Source: Nelumbo lutea
Lineage: Eukaryota; Streptophyta; Magnoliopsida; Proteales; Nelumbonaceae
Reading direction: 5' to 3'
DNA length: 64,000 nucleotides
Assembly: GCA_022828595.1 (NCBI GenBank)
Contig: JAKGHH010000005.1
Coordinates: 64,537,655-64,601,654 of the forward strand
Every line of letters starts with the position of its first letter. The first letter of the stretch is position 1. Below, in pieces: positions 10,947-25,900 of the stretch. The notes below the pieces were generated by a model that did no database searches, was not told the origin of the DNA, and saw only the letters and a list, made by a program, of their open reading frames with translations. Both the position numbers and the translations under genes were made by a program.

Positions 10947-13900
10947 CTGCATATAATAGCAACAGAACTTCATAAGCCAGCTAAAGGAAGAGACAAGTAG
11001 AAGACTTGATCCTTTGATGATTTGATACTTACGTGCCAAGAAGGGCCTCCATATCCTCTTCTTCAGCTTGTGAGACAAGGTCTTTTTCAACAGTTACTTT
11101 CAAGTCATTCTCTGTCACAATGGTTGCAATAGGCCCATCTTGAGTATTTGCTTGAGTGGTGACAGTGGATGTATTTTCCTATACAAGATTAGCATGAATT
11201 AACAATTAAGAGAGGACTTCTTAGAAGAAAAAACAAGAAAAGAAATCCATTCAATGATAAAATTCTTATGATATACACAAATCTATACAAGTGTCAAAAT
11301 GTAGCAGATTGATAGACAATAATTCTATATTTTAGTAGGTCAACATGAGATACCTAAGCATCGTATAAAGTAGTGAAATGGAAATTGGACACTGTATTCT
11401 CAAAGTGTAATATCTATAAAACCAACCCATGATTGAAATAGGAACTGAAAAGGAAATTTAAGGTTTGCATCATCTGGTCAAAGAATAGGTTGGGTAGGTC
11501 TGATATATGGGTCTGTTTATCTGATCTGCTATTGTATCTGGACTGGGTCAGGTGAATAGTTTGACTAGGAAATAGGCTTGTGTTTGCATGCCTAGCTCAT
11601 ATGTTTAATATAGGTTATATTATGTTAATTGCCTTTCCAATGAAAAAGAAAAGGTAAGGATACAGGTACAAGAATTAGCATTTTTATTTTGCTTTCTGTA
11701 TGTTTTTTTGAGAGAGTAACTGAATTTCATTAAAATAAAAGGCAGTACATGAGAAAATGTACAAGCAAGGAAGCAACAAAAGAAGGCCAAATAAGGCTAC
11801 ATAGGTAGATATCTATCACTATACAAAGCATCCAAATGAAAACCAAACTTTACTAGATCATCATCATCTGCTACTCACTTTAGATCCCTTGGAATCCAAT
11901 ACAGATCTACATTCAGGGAGAGGTAAACTGTCTTAACTCCACAAGCAAAGGCTAAAGCCCCCAAAAAATAAAATTACAAAAGATCCCTGAACATAGATTC
12001 CCGAATCACCCCTTGCTTGGCTAACCCATCAGCAAAAGAGTTAGCAGATCTCTTCACCCAACTGTACTTTACTTCCATATCCTTAGCCAGACACTTGAAA
12101 ATATTCTTTTCATTGCTGTAGCTCCACAACCCAGTCTTATCTTCTTTCAGCCACCCTACTACCACCTCCAAATCACCTTCAACTACAAGCCTCCTAATAT
12201 TCAATTATTTTGCCCTTCGGACTCCATCCAGATGTAAATCAGTCCTCAAATATTAGGTGTAAATTTGAAGATTAGAAGAAAAAGGAAGAAGAGAAGAGCA
12301 GCAACACAAGAGAAGAAGATGGCAAAAAGAGAAGGAAGAAGAAGAAGAATCGAATTATCTTCCCTTTCTCCTCTAATCCTTTTTTTAGTAAGAATTAAAG
12401 TTAGAGTAATGACAAGTATACCCTTAAGTGGGCTGCCAACTAGGCAGTAACATAAAGAGATTAAACAAAAAGAAATAACAGGCCCATTAGCCAACAATAA
12501 AAGAAAAGATATTACAAGAGAAGATACTAGGACCCATTCGGCCCAGTCTCTTTATACTCCCCCTCAAGCTGAGCATAGATGTCAATCATGCCCAGCTTGC
12601 TTATATAGTGTGTCATTTTCCCTCTTGGAACTCCCTTGATCAAGATATCAGCCAATTGCTCATCTGATGTAATGAATAGCAAACAAACTTCTCCTGAGGA
12701 AACTCTTTCCCTTATAAAATGTCTATCAACCTCAATGTGCTTAGTTCTTCCATGTTGAACAAGATTATGTGTAATGTTGATAGCTGCTTTGTCGTCACAG
12801 TAGAGCATCATTGGCTTCTCGTAGTCAACCCCCAATTCTTCTAGAAGGGATCGTAGCCACAGTAATTCTGACACACCATGTGCCATTGCCTTGTATTCTG
12901 CTTCAGCTGAGGATCTAGCAACTACAGACTGTTTTTTACTCCTCCATGACACAATGTTCCCAGTGACCAGAGCACAATAACCTGAGGTAGATCTCCTATC
13001 ATCAATACATCATGCCCAATCAGCATCGGTGAAAGCTTCCAGCTTCATGTGTCCATGTTTAGCAAACAGAATACCTTTCCCTAGAGTGCCTTTCAAGTAA
13101 CACTGAACCCTTTCTATAGCAGCTAAATGAGTATCTCTGGGAGAATGCATAAATTGACTAATAACACTTACTGCATAGGAAATATCTGGCCGAGTCATGC
13201 AAAGATATAGCAGCTTATGATTAGGATCAATAGGAGTGGAGATTGGTTTAGCTCCAAGTTTACCAGTCTCAGCAAGGAGGTCAAGGACATATTTATGCTG
13301 AGAAATGAAGATACCATCCTTAGATCTAGCAACTTCAATGCCCAAAAAATATCAAAGATCTCCCAAATCCTTGATCTCAAATTCAGAGTTGAGAAACCTT
13401 TTTAGTTTACTGACCTCTTGAGTGTCACTACCCGTGACCACAATATCATCAACATAAACTATCAAGAAAGTCACCAGAGAGCCATTTCTCTTCAAGAACA
13501 GGGTATGACCAGATTGAGTTTGTGTGTAGCCAAAGGAGACAAGAGCAGCCCTAAACCTCTCAAACCAAGCCCGAGGAGACTGTTTGAGACCATAAATAGT
13601 TTTCTGCAGTTTACACACATTGCCTTGCATTTCCTTCCCATACACCCCTGGAGGCAAAGACATATAGACCTCTTCATGCAGGTCTCCATTCAAGAAGGCA
13701 TTTTTAACATCAAACCAGTGTAGGGGCTAGTCAAAAGTAGCGACTAGAGATAACAAAACCCTGACTAAGGTCATCTTAGCGACAGGCGCAAATGTCTCAA
13801 GATAGTCAATGCCCTACATTTGAGTGCAGCCCTTAGCAACCAGCCTAGCACCTCTCAATAGAGCCATCAGAGTGATATTTAAGGGTAAACACCCATTTAC

Positions 13901-16900
13901 AACCCACTGGTTCCTTCCCTTCAAAAAAGTCAACAATATCCCAGGTATGGTTCTTATGCAAAGCATCCAGTTCAGCCAATTAGAATGTTAGAGTGATGTT
14001 CGGCTAATAAGAGTTCTTATTAGCCGATTCTTATGTTTAACCTATCTTGTAACTGGGCCTGTGTTAATGGGCCTAATCCTGTTTAATGATTTAAGTCATC
14101 TGGGTGTCCCATCACTAATCAGGGGCATCCTAGTAAATTCTTGTACCTTGTACTATATTCATCTATAAATAAAGGACTGGTCGACTAGCTAGTACAATTC
14201 GACATTCTCTTCAGTTCTGTGGTTCTCCTCTTCTTTGCTACTTCGAGTATAGCTCTTCAGATTACATGGTATCAGAGCATTAGTTCCTTCCTAGTTTCAG
14301 CAGGCGCACTCTCTTCTCTTGCTGTCTTTTCATCTTCTCTCTTCCTTTTCTAGGTTGCTGCAGTTAAGACCTAGGAGTGTAAGAGAGTAAAGCAAGTTCG
14401 AACCTAGGGTTTCTCTTGGTTGTAGGACTCAAGGGAAATAAGACCCAGAAGTAAATGTCCTACTAGATTATCTCCAGCAACTAGTAGCTATTGGGCTACT
14501 AAGAGAGGTCTGTATAGGACAGACCTAGTTGAGGACTGATTTCAGTAGTCCTAGCACTAGCCGAAAAGGGGAGAGCTTCCTCTACAGTTGCAGCTTTGTG
14601 TTCCAACAAGACTTGCGCAGATCAAGTGGTAAAAACTTAGCCTTCTCTACAGTTGCAGCTTCGTGCCCTAGCAAGACTTGCGCAGAACTGTGGTAACATC
14701 AGTTACAGTTTTTTCTTCAGTCCTAAATAGCACTGCACAATACCCGAACTGTGAACACTTCTACCAGCACTGTGAACACTGTGACCACTTCGGCCAGTCC
14801 TAAACAGAACCACCTATAGCACAGTGAACAACTCTTGGACAGAAGTCAGGATGTCCTCACTATCCGGTGAAGTTTCCTCTAGAGATAACAGACCTGTTAC
14901 AAGGTCCTCAAACCTGGAAAACCCAAATCTGCACAGCTTGCAGATTACAAGTGTGCTGCTAGATGAGTATAACTTCAAAGAGTGGTCTATCTCAGTAATG
15001 TTGTTCATTACCTCTCGTGAGCTCACAGGCTATTTGGATGGAGACAAGAAACAACCAGAAATTGGCAATCCTGAATACTCCTAGGGTGGCCAGAACCGTT
15101 CATCACTTCCCCACAACTGCTAAAATTTGGGAGAAAGTATCTAAGACATATGGCCAGAAAAAGAACAATGCTGGAATCTACAGGATGAACCAAGACATTG
15201 CAGCCCTAAGGCAAGGAGACATGTCCATGGCAACCTACTTCGCAACACTGGAAGGCCTCTGGGAAGAGCTTGACCACCATTTGATTTTGGATTGGGAAAA
15301 TGCTAATGATAAGGGGAGGCATCACAAGCAGATTGAGGAGGGCAGAGCCTTCAAATTTCTGGCGGGTCTTGACCCTATATATGAAGGTATAAGGTCACAG
15401 ATTCTAGGGAGAGATGAATTACCTAAGCTTCACCATGTCTACTACCTGGTGAGGAATGAAGAAGTAAGGAGAAAGGAGATGCAAGTTGACTCCCAGACAC
15501 AGTCAACAGAACTACCTAGAGAACATTCAGCCTTAGTCTCCACTAAGGGGAATAGATTTTCAAACAAGAAGTCCCTCAAGTGTACACATTGTGGTGGTGA
15601 GGACACACAAAGGATAAATGTTGGGTCTTGTACCCTCATCTGAAGCCAGTTGCTCTGAGAAAGGACAAAAGGCAATATAAGGGCCACATAGCAAGTGGGA
15701 ATCTTGCCACCAACAACAGTAGTGACAACTCACAGAGTACTCAAACAGTGTCATCTTCCACCGCAAGGCAGGCTGCCGACTCCTCTGGACCAAGTACTTC
15801 GGGCTTAATAGCTAGTGAGGTAGAGGTTCTTCCCAAATCAGGTACAGCATCTACGTTTAATGCATCTAATTCCATTAATTCTACCTCTTGGGTGATTGAT
15901 TCCGGAGCCACTGACCATATGACACATATGTTCTCCTTATTCTCTACATATCATTTGTTGTCTGACCAGGATAAGATGAGAGTAGCTGATGGGTCCCTCT
16001 CCACCATCTCTGGAAAGGGTGTGGTTGACCTAAGCAAGGATCTCTCTCTTAAATCAATCCTACATGTTCCTAGTCTTACCTCAAATCTATTGTCTGTTTC
16101 AAAGCTTACAAAAAATTTGAACTACAGTATAACTTTCTTTCCTTCTCATTGTGTCTTCCAGGACAGATTGACGAGGAGAACGATTGGGAGTGGTCATGAG
16201 TATGGGGGCCTCTACTATTTTGATGAAGATGTCAGCTCAGCCTTGCAAGCTTCTACTACTAGTCCAGAAAGTGTGGAGTCAATAGCTAGGCTGCACTTGT
16301 GGCATGCTAGGCTAGGTCATTGGTCCTTTTCTTCCTTAGCAATGTTGTTTCCCGAATTATGTAAGGGCATTCCGAGTCAAAGTTTAATTTGCGGTGTGTG
16401 TCAAATGTCAAAACAATGTAGATCAATGTATCCAATTTCTAGTAATGAAATTCAAGCCCCTTTTGATTTGGTTCATTCTGATGTTTGGGGTCCTTCACCC
16501 ATTGTTTCCATTGATAGCTTCCATTACTTTATCAGTTTTATTGACCATTATTCTCGGTGCACTTGGATTTATCTGTTGAAAGGACGTGATGAAGTTCCTC
16601 GGATAACTATGATGTTTTGCAAGATGGTCGAAACACAATTTGATAAAAAGATCAAACAATTCCGTTCAAACAATGCAACTGAATACTTTGAAAGATCCCT
16701 GAACTCATTCATGGAAGATGCAGGCATGTTACATCAATCATGTGCTTACACCCCTCAGCAAAATGGGGTTGCTGAGCGCAAGAACAAGCATCTGTTGGAG
16801 ACAGCTCGAGCCCTTCTTTTCTAGCACAATGTGCCCAAGCAATATTGGTCTCAAGCTGTTCTCACTGCATCATACCTGATAAATCGGATGCCATCTAAGG

Positions 16901-19900
16901 TACTGGGTATGAAGACCCCTTCCTCTGTTTTGTGTCCCACTCATCCAGAATTTCCTCTTCCCCCGTGGGTTTTTGGCTGTACATGCTTCATACATGTGAA
17001 GGATCCAAAGAAGACCAAACTGGATCCTAAGGCTACAAAGGGAATATTTTTGGGGTACTCTCCTACGCAAAAGGGGTATAAGTGTTATGATCCTGTCTCC
17101 AAGAAAAAATATGTCACTAGGGATGTAGTCTTTTTTGAGTCTCAACCCTATTTCCAGTTTTCTCAAAATCCTCTTCAGGGGGAGAGTAGTGGGTTGGAAG
17201 AGGATTCTCATTCTCCCTTCTTTTTTGTTCCCATTTCATCACCTTCCACTAGTACTAGCTGTAACATTCCGGGTCAACCTAGTGAGACTTCCACTGTGCC
17301 AGTTGCTTCTCCAGATTCGGCTGATGCTTCTGGAGGTTCCAGTAAACGAGAGAAAGAGATACTAACATACAGTAGAAGGAAGAAGGCCCCTCAACCTCAT
17401 GATTGCAACCAAGGAACTCAGATCAATCTGTCTCTACAATCCAAGGTAATTCTGACTCACTCAATTCAGATTTGGATCTTCCTATTGCTCTCTGTAAGCT
17501 TGTTCGTTCTTGTACCACTCGGCATCCCATAGCTGATTATGTTTCTTACTCACACTCATCCCCTGCCTATCATTCCTTTGTGTCTACTCTTTCCTCTGTA
17601 TGTGTCCCTTCCAAGTATTTAGAAGCGGCATCTGATCCAAGGTGGAAAGAAGCCATGAATGAGGAGATGAAAGCCCTAATGAAAGCAAGGACGTGGGAAT
17701 TGGTGGACCTGCCAGAGGGGAAAGGCACTGTTGGGTGCAAGTGGGTATTCACAGTAAAGCACAAGGAAGATGGGTCAACTGAGAGGTACAAGGCCAGACT
17801 TGTGGCAAAGGGATTTACACAAAAGGAAGGAATTGACTACAAGGAAACCTTTGCCCCAGTAGCAAAGCTCAACACAATCAGGGTTCTACTGTCATTAGCA
17901 GCAAAATTCTCTCGGGAACTTCATCAGCTGGATGTGAAGAATGGCTTCCTAAATGGTGATCTTCATGAAGAGGTATTCATGGAACGCCCACCTGGATATG
18001 ATGTTGGAAAGAAGGTATGTAAACTAAGGGAAGCATTACATGGTTTGAAACAATCTCCCCGGGCATGGTTTGAGAGACTTTGTTTGGCCATGAAGAAAGT
18101 AGGGTACACTCAGAGCAGTGCAGATCATACATTGTTTACAAGGAAACAGGATGACAAACTTACATCACTCATTGTGTATGTGGATGATATGGTGATTACT
18201 GAAAATGATGTGAAAGAGATGAAGAGGCTGAAGGAGTTCTTAGCTTCAGAATTTGATATCAAAGACCTGGGAAATCTGAGATACTTTCTTGGATATGAAG
18301 TTGCTAGATCAAAATAAAGAATTTACATATGTCAAAGAAAGTATGTGCTAGATCTCCTAGAGGAAACAGGCATGATGGGGTGCAGGCCAGCAAACACTCC
18401 AATAGAACTAAGCCATGGATTACAAGAATCAATGGGTGAGGAATACTGTGATAAGGAAAGGTACCAAAAGTTGGTAGGAAAACTAATATACTTATCCCTT
18501 ACTCGGCCAAACATTGCCTATGCAGTGCATGTTGTTAGTCAATTCATGCACTCACCAAAGACCCATCATATGAGAGCAGTGGAAAGAATGCTTAGATACT
18601 TGAAGACTTGCCCAGGGAAAGGAATTCTATTCAGAAAAAACAGCAGACTTGAAATTGAAGTCTACACTGATGCTGATTGGGCTGGGTCTGTTGGAGACAG
18701 AAAATCAACCTTAGGTTACTGTACATTCTTGGGAGGAAACCTAGTCACATGGCACAGTAAGAAGCAGAATGTTGTGGCTAGATCAAGTGCAGAAGCAGAA
18801 TACCGGGCTATGGCACACGGGGTTGCTGAACTCTTATGGCTCAGGACTCTCCTTAATGAGCTTGGTATCAAGACTGAGGATCCTCTCAAGCTGTATTGTG
18901 ATAATAAAGCTGCTATCAACATTGCCAACAATCCTGTGCAGCATGACAGGACAAAACATATTGAAATTGATCGACACTTTGTCAGAGAGAGAATTATTTC
19001 AGGAGAACTTTGTGTGCCTTATACTCCCTCAGAGATGCAGATTGCAGATGTATTAACTAATTGGCTGGCATCAACAAAGTTCAGGGACATACTTGGCAAG
19101 ATAAACATGATTGATATCCATGCTTAGCTTGAAGGGGAGTGTTAGAATGTTAAAGTGATGTTCGGCTTATAAGAGTTCTTATTAGCCCATTCTTATGTTT
19201 AACCTATCTTGTAACTGGGCCTGTGTTAATGGGCCTAATCCTATTTAATGATTTAAGTCATCTGGGTGTCCCATCACTAATCAGGGGCATCCCAGTAATT
19301 TCTTGTACCCTGTACTATATTCATCTATAAATAAAGGACTGGTCGACTGGCTAGTACAGTTCGACATTCTCTTTAGTTCTGTGGTTCTCTTCTTTGCTAC
19401 TTCGAGTATAGCTCTTCAGATTACACAGCCATCATAGCATCCCTCCATTCAGGTTGAGATAAGGCTTCCGGTACGGACCTGAGTATCACATGGGAAGAAA
19501 CAGATGCAAGAAAAGAGTAGTAGGAAGGAGAGAGAAGGCTGAAAGACAGGTGTTTGGAGATACAATGGGTTGTACACTTCTGCTTGCCCTTGTGGAGAGC
19601 AATAGGAAGGTCAAGGTTTGGGAAAGCTGTAGATGGGTCAGAAGAAGGCTGACATGTTACCTTAGTAATGATGGGAGGAGCAAGAGGCTCTTTTGTAGGA
19701 GTGGAAACAACCTGCCCATGTCTGAATCTCTGCCTTTGGTACCACCTTTGGAAAACAGGAGGAGGAGGAATTATAGGAGAATGAGGTGGAGGAGGAGGAG
19801 AAATAGGAATATCGGAGGTAGGTCCAGTGGGAGAAGTAGACACCTCATGATAGGACTGACTCAAGAGGAACGGGAAGAGGAATAGCTGGAGACATAGCAA

Positions 19901-22900
19901 AGGGCTCTTCAGATTTCTCCCCCTTAGGAGAATGCTAAAGAAAGGAGTCAACTTAGCAAAGGTGACATCCCGAGATACAAAGCGGGTGCCACGAATTGGA
20001 TCAAAACAACAATATCCCTTCTATGTGGAAGCATATCCCATAAAAACACATTTATGAGCCTTAGGTTCAAACTTGTACCTTTGATGACTGTGAATATGCA
20101 CATAGCAAGTGCACCCAAAAACACGGAGAGGAAGAGAAAAAATATCCTCATCCGGAAAGAGAAGGCTAAAGGGGGTTTTGAAGTCAAGGACCCGGGAGGG
20201 CATACAGTTGATCAAAAAAATAGCAATAAGAACAGCATCTCCCCAAAATTTTATAGGAACATGGGATGCAAACAAGAGAGATCTGGCAACTTCAACCACA
20301 TGTTTGTTCTTCCTTTCCGCCACCCCGTTTTGTTGTGGAGTGTAGGAACAAGAACTTTGATGAATAACCCCGAAAGTTTCAATATAGGTGGAGAGGGTTC
20401 TCTCAAAATACTCCTTAGCATTATCAAAATGGAATATTTTGATACGAGTGTTAAACTGGGTGAGGATGAGTTCATGAAATTTTTGCACAATAGTTGGTAC
20501 TTCATCCCTGGATTTCATGAGATAAATCCAAGTGTAACGAGAGTAGTCATCAATAAAAAGGATAAAGTACCTATACCCCCCCATAGTTGGCAAATGATAT
20601 GGCCCCCACAGGTTAGAGTGAACAATATGAAAAGGAGAAAGAGATATTTTATTGCTTACTGAATAAGAATGTCTACAATGCTTTGCCAGTTCACACATCT
20701 CACAATGAAGACTCGATAAAGACACTCCCTTAAACATATCTGGAAACAAATGACTCAAAGCAGAAAATGACAAATGACCAAACCGAAAGTGACATAACAA
20801 GACTTTGTTAACAGACTCTGACAAAACTGACTCTAAGGCAACTCCATGAGGTGGTCCCAAAGCTAGATCCGGTGTGTCCAGCAAGTATATTCCGTTCGCC
20901 TCATGGCCACTCCCAATCATCCTCTGAGATTGCAGGTCCTGAAAAACACAATGAGTGAGTAAAAAGGTTATGCTGCAATTCATGGATTTAGTTAAGCTGC
21001 TAACAGATAAAAGGTTTGTGTTAAGTTTAGAGACATGAAGGCAGAGAATAAATAAAGGGTGTCAAAGGTCTTTATATCTCCTTTACCAGAGATGGGAGCA
21101 AGAGACCCATCAACAAGGGATATTTTCTCTTTGCCAGAGAGAAGGTGGTATGAGCAGAAGAGATTAGACAGGCTGATCATATGGTCTGATGCACCGGAAT
21201 CAATAATCCAAGGAATTTTATGATTACCTGAAACTGAAGCATGATTTGCAAAAGCACGAATACCTGAGTGAGCAAATGCTGATGAAGATGATGTGTTGTT
21301 GCTGGAAGAGTGAGATGAAGAAACAGTAGCTTCCAAGTGATTTAGTAGCCTCCCATACTTTTCAAAATCCGCATTCATTGCTGCCAACTGCTCAATGGTT
21401 GATTTCTCTTCACTCTCCGTATTTCCCCCTTCAGGTACTAAAGCAACATTAACTGCCTTAGGCTTTCCTACCTGACTACCCTTCTTAGAGTTGTTGTTAT
21501 TCTTAAACCTATCAGGAAGAAGCTCAGGATGAAGCTTCCAGCAAGTGTCCTTTGTATGCCTCGGTTTCTTGCAATATTCACATATTTGCTCCTTTTTCTC
21601 AGTAGGACCCTTTGGCTTTATTCCAACATGTGCAAAGTGTTCTGTAGGTGGACCCTGCAACTGAACCTACCGCCTACTCTCCTCACTGCTTATCATAGCA
21701 TATGCCTAGAAAAGAGTAACCTCATCTCTGGCCAGGATATTTTGCCTAATGATGTCAAACTCAGGGTTGAGTCCAGTGAGAAATTCAAACACCCTATTTC
21801 TCTCCACCAACTTCCTATACATTTCAGCATCATTCTTGCTCTCCCATACAACTATCTCCATAACAACAATTTCTTGCCATAGGGATTTCAGTATAGAGTA
21901 GTAGATTGCTACACTCTTCTCCCCCTATCTTAGGTTTTTCACATCACTTTTCAACTTATAGACTCTGGCTACATTCAACTTCTGTGAATAGGTCTCAGTA
22001 ACACTATCCCATATCTCCTTAGCCGAAGACATCCAGAGATAATGCTGACTTATATGAGGTTACATAGAATTGACCAACCATCCTATGACAGTATAGTTCT
22101 CTTGCATCCATTTCTCAAATTTAGGGTCTGTCTCTTCGGGTTTCACTTTACTACCTGTGAGATACCCGAGTTTTCCTCTACTACAGACAAATTCTTATAG
22201 ATTGTACCCAAGCAAGATAATTTGTCCCATCTAACTTGATTGTGGTTACACCAATCAAAACGGAATCTATCGAGCCAATGCCTGAAACCGGCACTTGCTT
22301 GAACTCACTTCCATATGGCTCCATTAATCAAATGAAAATCAAAGAACCAGAAATTTTGTCTATATAAACTTACTTGAAGTCAAACCAAAACCCAGATGCT
22401 TGAAAACTAGGGTTTTACTCCGCCCAGCTGTTGGGGAGGAAGAGAGAAGATGTAGCCGCTCCTACCAGAACTTCCCAATCTCTTCCAAACCTGAACCGCC
22501 CTCCTTTAGGAGTCACAAGACACCTCCCAAGCATAGAGCGCCACACCCAAAGCTTCACCTTTACCTGTACCTTCGAAAATCTCTAATCGGCTAGGGTTTT
22601 GGGCAGCAACAGAACAGCACCGCTTCTTGGCAATATCCAGCCAAATTTAAACTCTCCAAACCCTCTACCAACTAGGCCAGAGATCCTCTGAACTAAAGAG
22701 AATATATCTCTCTCCATACACTCTCTTAATCTAAGGGTGTATGGGAAAAGAAGAAGAAAGAAAAAAAGGAAGAAATAGACCTGCTCTGATACCAAGATGT
22801 AAATCAATCCTCAAATATTAGGTGTAAATTTGAAGATTAGAAGAAAAATGAAGAAGAGAAGTAAGAGCAGCAACACAAGAGAAGAAGATGGCGAAAAGAG

Positions 22901-25900
22901 AAGGAAGAAGAAGAAGAATCGAATTATCTTCCCTTTCTCCTCTAATCCTTTTTTTATTAAGAATTAAAGTTAGAGTAATGACAAGTATGCCCTTAAGTGA
23001 GCGGCCAGCTAGGCAGTAACATAAAGAGATTAAACAAAAAGAAATAACAAGCCCATTAGCCAACAATAAAAGAAAAGATATTACAAGAGAAGATACTAGG
23101 ACCCATTCGGCCTAGACTCTTTACACATCCAATACCGCATGAATATCAGCCCTGAGGGAATCACCTACACCAACTAGGCCTGAGAACATGGCTGATACAA
23201 TCCTATTCTCATCCCTGAATACTCTCCAATACCAAATTTCCCTAGGTTCCCTCTACTACTGCCGTCAATGTTCAGCTTTATATAACCAGTAGGGGGAGGG
23301 GTCCAAGAAGGACTTAGCCCAATTCTAACCTGGGCAGAGCTAGCAATCTCTCCCCACTTTCTTTTTTTTTTTTTTTTTTTTTGATCAATAACAGAATTTC
23401 ATTGGAACTAATTAGGAAGTATTACAATCAAACAGAGGGAGGTAAACTGGCTTAACTCCCCCACAAGCAAAAAACAGAATTAGAAAGAAGCCCAAAACAA
23501 TGAAGCCCTATACACCCCTTGCTTAGCTAGCCCATCAGCAAAGGCATTTGCAAGTCTTTTAACCCAGTTGTACTTAACTTCAATATCCTTTGCCAGCCAC
23601 TTAATTCTTGAGTTTTTTTCTTCCCACAAGGAGTAACATACAGCAGCCCTTAAGCATCTCCACATAATCCTACCTCTTTTCAGATACCACATGGAAAAAG
23701 AGGAATAAAATTATCTTTTTTTCTCTAAGTAATGAAATCTACTTTGCTTACTGATCAAAAGAAAAAAAAAAAAGAAAAAAGAGGAGTAAAATAAAATTTG
23801 CACATTCAATAGGGGATTCCACCTACACCCAAAAAGGGAGAAGACACATTCAATGGCAAGTAACTAAATGGTGATAACCAGTCTCCCCGGCAGCTTTGCA
23901 GAGAATGCACCTATGCAGGGATAAGCAAGTCTTGGGTCTCTTTTTTTGAAGCAAATCATCAGTGTTGATTCTTTCCAGGAAAGTTTCCCAATAAAAACTC
24001 CCAACCCTATGAGGAATTGGCTTATACCAAATCTCTTTCACAAGGAAGGAAGAACTAAAGGGCCAGAAAGTTAAGTTAAGCTTTTTAAAAAAGAGGCAAA
24101 AGAGCAAGAACCCAAAAGGGATGGGGTCCAGATTCTAGCATCTTTCTTTGTAGGGTCCAAGAACACATTTTCAAGAATACCCAATAGAGACAAGGTGTTG
24201 TCCATATCTGTATCCCTAACAGCCCTTCTCAACCCCAAATTCCACCCAATCCCAAAGCTAGAGGTTGAATGGACAATGAAGGAAGAAATGGACTCATTTT
24301 TTAGGTCAGAAAGAGCATACAAAGAGGGAAACTAGTCCTTCAAAGGGATAACTAGTCCTTCAAAGGGATATTTCCCACCCAAGTTTGTTCCCAGAACTTT
24401 ATAAGGTTGTCCGAGTTTAAATCATACCTAATCAAAGGGGAGAAGGCTGGTAACAGATCATGGACGGCTTTCCAAGGTGAAGTGCTTGTAGTCCTTGCCA
24501 GAATTCTAGGATCCCATCCGTTGTCCTCGAGCCCATGAATGCTAGCCACTATTCTAGCCCAATGCTTCTCCTTCTCTAAAGGGAACCTCCATAACCACTT
24601 CCCCAATAAAGCTGCATTCCTTTTCCTAATGTTACCTATCCTAAGATCTCCTAACTTATTGTTTCTGATCACCACCTCCCAAGCCACTCTATGGTCCCTC
24701 TTTTCCTCTCTCAGCTCCCATAGAAATTTCCTCATTAGTTTTTCCATATTAGACACCTCTGCTGGAATCTTGAACACTAACAAGAAGTAGATGGGTAAAT
24801 TTGCTAGGGTAGCCCTAATTAGTGTGATCCTCCCCCCAAGAGAAAGATAATTCTTCTTCCAGAAAGCAAGTATCTTCTCATATCCTTCCACCACTGGATT
24901 CCAAAGGCTTCCTTTCTTAGGATTGACCCCCTTCCTTTTCTCCTAACCATTTGATAGTATTTGCAAAATCTCCTTCAATATTTAAGTTCAGAATACCCAA
25001 GTCTCTAGCAATGTGAATACCAGTGAGAGCAGGCAAAACATCCACCTTCATAGAGTAGCATACCCAATCGGCCCACTAAACGTAAATGCCCAACAAATGA
25101 TACCATCCATCTATCTAACCACACCCCCAATTCCAGCTAGGAATGGCAATGGGGTTGGTTTGGAGTGGGGAGCATCTTTCCCATCCCCTACCCCGACCCC
25201 CATCATAAATAAAAATGACTCTCTATCCCCAATCCCTGACACTCCATCGGAGACCCAAATCCATGAAATTTTCAAATTAAAATTATTTTTAGAAAAAAAT
25301 ACATTTACTTAAAATAAGGGAAATTTTTAAAATATAAAAATATTTTAAATATAATTTGATATAAATAATATAAATAACATCATAAATAATATAATATATG
25401 TATATATATATTTAATATATATAATCGGGGTCAAGGTGGGGCGGGGAATTCACTCCCATCCTCGCCCCCATCCTCGCCAAGGTAATCTCCATCCCAGACC
25501 CCATTGGGTCAAGGAAGCCAGGTACCAGACTGGGATGGGGAAAATTGTCATCCCTAATTTCATCAAAGTTTAGTCTCAATACTCGTCACAATTGGTGACT
25601 AATACCTTCCAAGTAACAAAGTTTCATTCTTAAGCAACTGGACAGTTTTTATTGATCAGCCAACTAAGATTATAATTTTTTACCTAAGGCCAAGTTCTCA
25701 ACTTTCCCATTTTTATTTTTGGATGATTAACAACAAGAGTATTATTAATTGAGAAAGAATGGACTACAAAGGAAAATACTTGATTGGGGAGCTAGATGTT
25801 CATCTCCCTAACTCAGGTGGATTATGAGAACAAGCAGAACAACTTCCAAGTTCCAAGACAAGGATCCTTTCTTACAAGATCAGTTGGATAATGAAAATCT

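Larger units (their letters stand above)
13978..19425 (+). mobile_element. Full-length Ty1/copia element F nested in copia E
   Basis: The 5' LTR is at 13978-14266, the 3' LTR at 19140-19425, and the target duplication CAGCC is at 13973-13977 and 19426-19430. The primer site TGGTATCAGAGC directly follows the 5' LTR (14267-14278), and a purine tract GAAGGGGAG precedes the 3' LTR. The total is 5448 bp, the usual size for copia. By eye the LTRs differ at about ten positions plus a 3-bp indel and an altered first dinucleotide (AA in place of TG in the 5' copy). The coding part is complete in order but broken. Confidence 0.94.
12230..23125 (-). mobile_element. Ty1/copia element E, both LTRs present, split by copia F
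   Basis: The LTRs are at 22795-23125 (5') and 12230-12556 (3'), with target duplication CATCC at 12225-12229 and 23126-23130. The primer site complement of TGGTATCAGAGC is at 22783-22794 and abuts the LTR directly. Minus-strand order is gag (about 22320-20992), protease and integrase (about 21240-20021), reverse transcriptase (19951-19431, then 13970-13010) and RNase H (12952-12527). Element F occupies 13978-19425 within the reverse transcriptase. Without F the element would be about 5.4 kb. The LTR ends are TG...CT rather than TG...CA. Confidence 0.9.
11696..23345 (-). mobile_element. LINE G RNase H end, split by copia E
   Basis: The LINE pieces are 11696-12229 and 23126-23345. The minus-strand frame reads [20 protein letters not shown] in the right piece and [35 protein letters not shown] in the left piece. 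Together these make one RNase H domain of the type at the end of plant L1 ORF2. The frame joins across copia E at its CATCC target duplication (12225-12229 and 23126-23130). A T-rich stretch at about 11701 marks the 3' end. The element is in sense orientation with SEC3. Confidence 0.82.

Noticed and set aside
12265..12450. Lys/Arg-rich small frame as a host protein
   Set aside because: It is a purine-rich stretch of the copia E LTR and recurs in the other LTR at 22830-23000.
14267..14278. TGGTATCAGAGC strings as part of tRNA genes
   Set aside because: These are retroelement primer sites complementary to the 3' end of initiator Met tRNA, found right after 5' LTRs. No cloverleaf surrounds them.
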